Shown piece by piece: positions 58,301-64,000 of a stretch of 64,000 nt of DNA. Within the stretch, counting starts at the first letter, position 1. Each line of letters begins with the position of its first letter. The translations under genes were made by a program, and so were the position numbers. The notes beneath the pieces are model-generated. The model saw only the letters and a program-made list of their open reading frames with translations, had not been told where the DNA came from and searched no databases. Origin of the DNA: Brachypodium distachyon (Eukaryota > Streptophyta > Magnoliopsida > Poales > Poaceae); NCBI RefSeq assembly GCF_000005505.3, contig NC_016135.3, positions 3,062,001-3,126,000 on the forward strand. The letters run 5' to 3'.

Positions 58301-59619
58301 AATCCCTAGCCCACAGCGATCGACATCCGGCAACCGGTGGGTGGCGGCTCAGCACGCGACGGTACACATGCAGGCAGACGCCGATCACCGATTCCCTGTT
58401 TCGGTTTGTGTTTCTCAAAACAAAACAAAAAGATCTTGCCTTTGAACATTGAATGATTTATGATCACCAAGTTGTTGTGTGAGGCCTAACTAGATTATAT
58501 TTTGGTTGTAATTTGCTAGGTTTAATTTAGATGGAGAGATTCTATCCAAAATTAAAAATTAGATGACTAGTGAAAGCAGGGCAGAGCAGAAAAGAGCATT
58601 GAACTTAATATGAACGATATGAATTGAGGTAGCTACAATTTAGTGTAGTGGATTAGGCAATTAAATGCTTCCCAAAATGGTATTCATCGATCTAAGAATA
58701 ATACGTTTTTAGTGTTCTTATAGACTAAGTTTTATTTATTTAGATACGATTTGCTTGGGACCGTTGATTACGTGTTTTTACCATCGTACAAATTTATTGT
58801 CGTCTAGCAAAAATTTTAGTTTTTTTGGACAAAGCAAAAAAAAAATAGTGTGTTATACATTAGCCCCTCCTTTATTTTGTCGTGGGTCCGCCAGGCGAAA
58901 CGCCTGGAACAAATGTATTGGGCTGCTGGTGCTGCCTTGTCGTTATTGAGCCAGGCCGAGTCTAACTCTATTACCTCCGTTCCGAATTGTACGACGTTCC
59001 GGCAGAGAACTAGGGTTTTCGGTTTCGTCAAAGAACTGAGTCAACTGACCAAAGAAAGCCCTATCTACTCGTAATGCAAGAATTTTTTACAACAATACCT
59101 TATCTACTTTTGCAAATTAAGCAGCTAATTGCCGAAACTTTGCGTCTGTGGAGGAATGTCAGAACTAACAAAGATGCAGTCAGGCTGCATTTGCTTCAGT
59201 GGGCGACTAATCTTTCCTGGAGCGTCTAGTATTTGGTTTGTTTTCTTTGTCGCTTGTTGTTTTTGCTCCTGACTAGATACGGAGCTTGTTGGACATCTGC
59301 CTCTCGTCAGCAATGGAATATATAAGGTAACAATTCTTATCCAAAAAAATGAAACAGAGGATAATAGTTGTAGAGTAAGTGAAGTAGGCTTGGTTCAGAA
59401 ACTGTGTAGGAGCCATATGCTTTCAGAACACGGGTACTGCAAACGGGATCTGTGGAAAACGAATTTGAATGCATGGCCGATGCATATAATAGTCCCTCAA
59501 ATAAGTGACGTGGATTTGTATAGACACATATAAATTTTATTATGTGTTCCCCATTTTAAAAACATGGAAGTATTTACGAGCAGAGACACCCTGTATATAT
59601 AACAATTTTTTCTCATCAT
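58301..59619. other. AT-rich spacer
   Basis: No gene recognised. A frame at about 58870-59070 (RQAKRLEQMYWAAGAALSLL) has no known domain and is probably a transposon scrap. Confidence 0.45.
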
Positions 59620-60114
59620 TTTTATAGAGTGGACACTTAAAGAAGGGTAAAACCGAAACAAGACATGTTTTAACATTTGAATATCAGTGAAAACGACTGT
59701 TAAAAGAAGAATATTGGCTTGATAAAAAAATCATAAGTAGTTATGAAGCCAGAGTAGCAAGGCACATGTCATGAGAAAATTCATGCGGAAAAAAACAAAT
59801 CACGCACACCATCTCTATTCTCATTGTTAAATTCAAAATCTAACATTTTGTAAATTGGATTAATGATATGGATATACTTGTGTCCGTCCAGAGCGTGCAA
59901 CTAGAAACGGTGATAGATTCTCCAGAAATTGCTTCTTGCCATCACAATGCAAAAGGCACAGTGCCCCTAACTGCAAATTGCTATGCCTAGGTCGTGAAAC
60001 GTAGACACAATGGCAATCCACCAGTCCATCACCTGTCATTTCTGCAATCGATTCAGCCAGAGAATTCTTGCGACCACTTCATATTGTCGATCGATCAACT
60101 GTATGTCACTCCCC

Positions 60115-60122
60115 TATAAATA
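60115..60122 (+). promoter_or_regulatory. TATA box for peptide gene B4
   Basis: TATAAATA within the same CCCCTATAAATATCACAACC block as at 24457, 164 bases before the ATG. Confidence 0.75.
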
Positions 60123-60278
60123 TCACAACCTCTTCGAAAACAAGTACTCGTTCAGGCGTTCAGCTATCTTAAAAAACTACCCTTCTAATTTGAAGATTTT
60201 TCATATAGACTCCTTTCCTCAATTGATTTTCTGTTTCTTTTCCACACAACTTTTGAAAAACCACATAGCTCGTGAAGC

Positions 60279-60509
60279 ATGAAGGCAGTTGCAGTTCTAG
60301 TCTGCATCCTATTGGTGACTACATCCTCAGCTGCTGCTGCTTCTCCGGCCAGGAAGTTGGCCGGAGATGATGGACAGCAGACAGGCGAAACGCTGGCGAT
60401 GAAGGTGGTGGTCGTTGTTGACGGGAGGCCATCTGATGGCTATGGTAACCGTGTCTGCAATAGAAGCAACTTCCCCTGCCCGCAGGGGTTGGAAATGGAA
60501 AAGCCTTGA
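60279..60509 (+). CDS. Small secreted two-cysteine peptide precursor (family B, member B4)
   Basis: 76 residues. Signal peptide about 1-20 (MKAVAVLVCILLVTTSSAAA), then SPARKLAGDDGQQTGET, VVDGRP at 46-51 and the loop C60-x6-C67 (CNRSNFPC), ending QGLEMEKP. It aligns without gaps to the gene at 24590 in total length. Residues 22-38 are nearly identical; most changes fall in 50-68, around and inside the loop. The start has the same context (GTGAAG-ATGAAGGCAGT) as its paralogue. Predicted secreted with one disulfide. Function unknown; a neighbouring defensin gene suggests, but does not show, a role in defence or reproduction. Confidence 0.8.
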   Translation: MKAVAVLVCILLVTTSSAAAASPARKLAGDDGQQTGETLAMKVVVVVDGRPSDGYGNRVCNRSNFPCPQGLEMEKP

Positions 60510-60999
60510 TTTTAATCGGAAATATGAAATATTTGCATCGTCGAAATATTTATATTTTTATAAATAAGAGACTGATGCATGGAGTACTCCAGAAAAGATA
60601 ATCTATTTTCGTTATTATAGGCTACACTGCTGCCGGTATAATCAGTATAATCCTAAAGCAGAAGTATAATTAGCAGTTTGTATATGCCAAAAAACTATGA
60701 ATAATATATATGTACGCTTTGTATGTTATTTGTGTGTCCGGTAAATTAATGTATCGAAGAAGATATATAATTAAAATTAAGCAAACTAGTTGTAAATCTT
60801 TCACTGTTTGCACGTGACCCATTCAGACAATTGCCTTTTGATGCGCACGCCTTCATTTTTCGTTTCATAAACTTGCCTACGTATCGGAAGCCTCTTTTAA
60901 AATTTAAGCATAACTTGATTCAAAGAAAAAGTAAGCATAACCTTATTCATTTGTGATAATAATAATAATAAGATGTAATTTAAGATTGCTCTATAACTG
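60510..60999. other. 3' flank of peptide gene B4
   Basis: Conserved with the 3' flank of B3. It contains an (ATA)n run near 60957-60970 and the first unit of the duplication described next. Confidence 0.5.
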
Positions 61000-61245
61000 C
61001 ACTACGTACGGCAGAACACGCCATCGGTGGCGGTTCAAAACCAGCATTAGTGGTGGTCAAACTCCAGTGATTACTCATCACTGTTTGGGGTATCCGTCTA
61101 ATGGAATAATCAGTATAATCGCAAAGCAGAAGTATAAACGCCTTCATTTTTCGTTTCATAAACTTGCCTACGTATCGGAAGCCTCTTTTAAAATTTAAGC
61201 ATGACTTGATTTAAAGAAAAATTAAGCATAACCTTGTATTCAGTT
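60846..61245. repeat. Partial tandem duplication, offset about 292 bp
   Basis: The block ACGCCTTCATTTTTCGTTTC...AAAATTTAAGCAT occurs at 60846 and 61138, followed in both places by related sequence ending in GGCGGTTCAAAACCAGCATT. Copy 1 of the segment has this only once, so the duplication is later than the segmental one. Confidence 0.8.
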
Positions 61246-61439
61246 TTGATAGTAATAATAAGAGGTAATTGTATGATTGCTCCATAAATTAACTTGGCTG
61301 CTCTTCGTACAGCACCATTGGTGGCGGTTCAAAACCAGCATTAGTGACGGTCAAACGGGCATTGTAGGGTTGTTTTCAGTGGCGGTTTCTTCCAAGACGC
61401 CACTGAAGGGCATGCACAGAAGGCCATTCCGTAGTAGTG
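61000..61439. mobile_element. CACTA-type MITE (copy 2), rearranged
   Basis: Left end CACTACGTACGGCAGAA, right end the inverse of CACTACTACGGAATGG, target duplication CTG at 60997-60999 and 61440-61442. Subterminal words GGTGGCGGTTCAAAAC. The interior includes the later tandem duplication. Confidence 0.72.
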
Positions 61440-61857
61440 CTGGTACAAGCTGTTTTGCGTAGCTACATGAAAAATAGAATCAAACACAAATTTAGAAAAA
61501 AAATCTTGCGAAAAATAGAAATGTAATTGACACTATTATAAATTCTATTAAATGCATTAAACACAAGTAGAAATCAAATTGATCGGGCTCAACAATATAA
61601 AGATAATAACCCATAAAAAAGGAAAAACCAAGATATAAATAAACGTGATCCAATGAACACTTGCATGGACCACATATCAGTTTCATGCACGGACCACATA
61701 TATCGGTTTCATGCACGGACCACATATCGCTTAACTGGTGAGGCGTGATGGACCAGAAATTCAGTAGAGCTATATGTCAAAGAACTATTGCGATTTGCGA
61801 AGAACGACCTGATCCATGATCAGTTTGGTCGCCATCCAGGAGTAATACATAGAGGAT
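61440..61857. other. Spacer between MITE and defensin, with the CACTA empty site
   Basis: Aligns with 25769-26013 and 27946-28076 of copy 1. CATGCACGGACCACATAT is repeated three times at about 61655-61728. The empty site of the 26014 element lies near 61730. Confidence 0.6.
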
Positions 61858-63157
61858 CTAGCATTCCTTAGTGCACATGCACTTCCGCTTCCAAGTAGAG
61901 CACTTGCCACCAGTGAATCCCTCCGTGACGCACACATCAGGGCAGTGTGAGTGCATTATGCATAGCCCCTCGAACTTGGTGCTCTCCGTCTCGCACTCCC
62001 TCGCCGCAGTTGGCGCCACCTCTGAAACGTACTCAACAAATCGCACAAATGTTCTTCAGCAAATATTCAGTAATGAATGTAAATCAAAAGAGCATGCATT
62101 TAACAATTAGACAAACAGTCCTGATCTGAACAATTGATATGTGTACACTTTGTTTCTGAATAACGAAACAGTGTACATAAGAGCATATGCATATCTATCC
62201 GCTACTACTATCATTGCTACTCTACTAGTGAATCTCTTCTTCCGCCCGCACGCACACACACACAGCTAGCAGCAGCAACTACAGCACGAGCACACCAAGG
62301 ACCTGGACAGTGGACAACCAACGGAGCATACACACAGCAGCAACTACAGCACGAGCACACCAAGGACCTGGATACAACCAACGGAGCATACTTCTTCAAC
62401 TACAGGACGTCTCACCAGCATCGTGTGATGCGTAGAAAACGCTCAGGAGAAAATACGCGTCCTAGCTGTCTTGCCACGTCGGGCTCAACAGTGGGTCTCA
62501 CCTTTTAGGACGGAGAGAATTAGGACAGAAATCTTAAATGGGGTCGTAAGTGGTACAAGTTTTGCTAAATAGGGTCATTGGTGGCACAAGTTTTATTAAA
62601 TGGGGTAAAAAAAGAAAAATCCAATAAATGGGGTCAGAGCTGTCAAAATAATGGAACTTAGGGGTTAAAAATGGAATTCGCTCTTAAAATGTACAATACA
62701 TGGAAACTAAATTCTAAAAGTTCGAGGAACTGGACATAAATAAGTTTTTAACCTGCAGATTCTACATATGTAGTAAATTAGTAATACTCGAAATATACAA
62801 GTGAAACTAGCTATTTGTCCATGCACATGCATGCAAGATTTGATGCCTACCTCAGGAACTCTTCAATTAATCCATAGGAATTTTGCAGGCAGTTTAAACT
62901 TTTAGGCTTTTTACAGAAAACATTTAAATTTCAACCGGAGATCGAAAAAATACCACAAACTAGAGAGACCCTGATTAGCTCCGTCTCTCTTGTCGTGGTG
63001 TCATAAACAAACAAACAAACAAACAAACAAAGCATAATTTAATATGTGTACATGCTTACATGTTGCTCTGGAACACGAACTAAGTGTACTTACCGGTGGC
63101 CACAACGAGCAGGAGGAAGAGGACAACGGTAGGGAAGAACTTGCGTGATGACTCCAT
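61858..63157 (-). CDS. Plant defensin (gamma-thionin family), two exons
   Basis: Exon 1 (63157-63094) encodes the hydrophobic signal peptide (MESSRKFFPTVVLFLLLVVA) and ends at donor CCG|GTAAGT. Exon 2 (62021-61858) follows acceptor TTTCAG in phase 1; the intron is 1071 bp. The 75-residue precursor has cysteines at 31, 42, 48, 52, 62, 69, 71 and 75, i.e. C-x10-C-x5-C-x3-C-x9-C-x6-C-x-C-x3-C. The CxxxC and CxC pairs and the GxC of the gamma-core (60-62) define a cysteine-stabilised alpha-beta defensin. One intron after the signal peptide is standard for the family. Secreted; defensins usually act on fungal membranes, and some serve in pollen-pistil signalling. It faces peptide gene B4. Appears intact. 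Confidence 0.93.
62022..63093 (-). other. Defensin intron with repeats
   Basis: Holds a 65 bp tandem duplication (62270 and 62335, CAGCAGCAACTACAGCACGA), AT-rich DNA and an (AAAC)n microsatellite at 63005-63030. No coding sequence seen inside. Confidence 0.8.
62270..62395. repeat. 65 bp tandem duplication in the defensin intron
   Basis: CAGCAGCAACTACAGCACGA...CCAACGGAGCATAC occurs twice with a small length difference. Confidence 0.85.
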
Positions 63158-63251
63158 TTTTAATATTTCGGGAGATTTGGAATTGTAAACTTCTATATGG
63201 ATGTCAAAATATGGATGACAAATTCGAATGCTTGTAACAATAAGCTTAAGA

Positions 63252-63259
63252 TTATATAC
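63252..63259 (-). promoter_or_regulatory. TATA box for the defensin gene
   Basis: TATATAAT on the minus strand about 97 bases upstream of the ATG at 63157. Confidence 0.65.
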
Positions 63260-63299
63260 CCACAAAGGCGACGGCATGCATAATTCAGTACCACAAGCA

Positions 63300-64000
63300 C
63301 ATCACGGGTCTATATATGGAAAAACTAATTTTAGGCTTGTTATATGCACGTATGTGCATGCTCAATGGCACAAAGTATGCCAACCACAAGAAAATGCGTA
63401 ATTTAGTTCTAGAAGAGTGACTCAAATCTACACATGAAACTAACTAATATTAGCAGTGGTAAACCTGGAGCTACAACGTGTCGTACTATTGCTAAGTGTT
63501 TTCTAACATAAATATGTATTTTTCTGTAGAAATTTTAGTCGGCCGGTCTAACTAAGAGGTTGCTTGTTCTATCCAATGCAGTATGTGTCTAGGATAGAAA
63601 GAATGTACTATAAAAATACCAAAGTGTTCTTTTAAGTGGCTTTGAGATCCATAAATTATTTTTTAGGGAGGGGGCATATCGAAGGAAACCTCATACATAT
63701 CATGTAGATTAGTGCATCTACAAAAGTAGCATTATTTGTTAATCCATTTAAATTCAACAAATACCCATGAAAAATGATATTCCAGAGGCAAAGATAGATA
63801 ACTGATTTAAGTTATGTACATCACTTGCCTATTAAGTAAATTAAAAACCATCCCTATAAGCTTATATTTATCGGCAGTCATTTTGTGACAATAGTAACTG
63901 CTAATAAAGGTGAATAATGCAATTGAGCTAATTTTCTGATGGTACAAAAGTCACAAATAAGCTATATGTATATAAGCTTGTTTTGGCCTAAAGGGATTCT
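63300..64000. other. AT-rich end of the window
   Basis: Upstream flank of the defensin gene. No gene or delimited repeat recognised. Confidence 0.5.

Larger units (their letters stand above)
59620..62165. repeat. Segmental duplication, copy 2 (partner 23905-28395)
   Basis: Same gene order and orientation as copy 1. It lacks the 1.93 kb CACTA insertion and keeps the empty site near 61730 (GCTTAACTGGTGAGGCG). It has an extra internal tandem duplication at 60846-61245. Confidence 0.88.

Noticed and set aside
63005..63030. Possible CRISPR-like or regulatory short repeat
   Set aside because: Plain (AAAC)n microsatellite within the defensin intron.

Overview
The window is nuclear DNA of a grass (Poaceae). 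Evidence: intron-containing genes, GC-rich 5' gene ends beside AT-rich spacers, Stowaway MITEs beginning CTCCCTCCG, a CACTA element with the plant TNP2 domain set, LTR elements primed by initiator tRNA-Met, plant LINE remnants, a grass-type DUF4283 gene and an intron-containing plant defensin. The species cannot be named from the sequence. No rRNA, tRNA, organelle or bacterial-type genes were seen.

Layout. 1-5 kb: decayed minus-strand gene of a grass transposon-associated family with a GC-rich upstream region. 5-9 kb: two small secreted peptide genes with a shared DNHH-x-IPR-xx-Y core. 8.6-18.4 kb: transposon-rich spacer (TIR MITE, 1.9 kb non-autonomous LTR element, 1.06 kb Mutator-like element, LINE remnant, CACTA-end remnant). 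19-28 kb: three secreted peptide genes with a C-x4-[FY]-P-x(0,1)-C loop, then an orphan defensin exon. 28-49 kb: gene-poor and full of fragments (DUF4283 gene with an in-frame stop, AP-endonuclease-like and DPMS3-like scraps, LTR remnant, solo LTR and full-length copy of one TRIM-like family). 48.95-55.78 kb: a 6.8 kb CACTA element with a nonsense-riddled transposase and a second gene. 56-58 kb: GC-rich hypothetical sequence and repeats. 59.6-63.3 kb: second copy of the peptide-plus-defensin segment, with an intact two-exon defensin.

The central theme is a cluster of small secreted peptides (six genes in two families) interleaved with defensins. A 2.55 kb unit holding one peptide gene and, facing it, one defensin gene was duplicated in direct orientation about 35.7 kb apart (23.9-28.4 and 59.6-62.2 kb). 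Copy 1 later took a 1.9 kb CACTA insertion and has no defensin first exon. Copy 2 keeps the empty site and the complete defensin. Within the duplicated peptide pair the changes concentrate in the cysteine loop while the propeptide is nearly identical, as expected for a fast-evolving ligand or antimicrobial peptide. Functions of both peptide families are unknown to me. Repeat boundaries carrying target-site duplications were read directly; those without are approximate.
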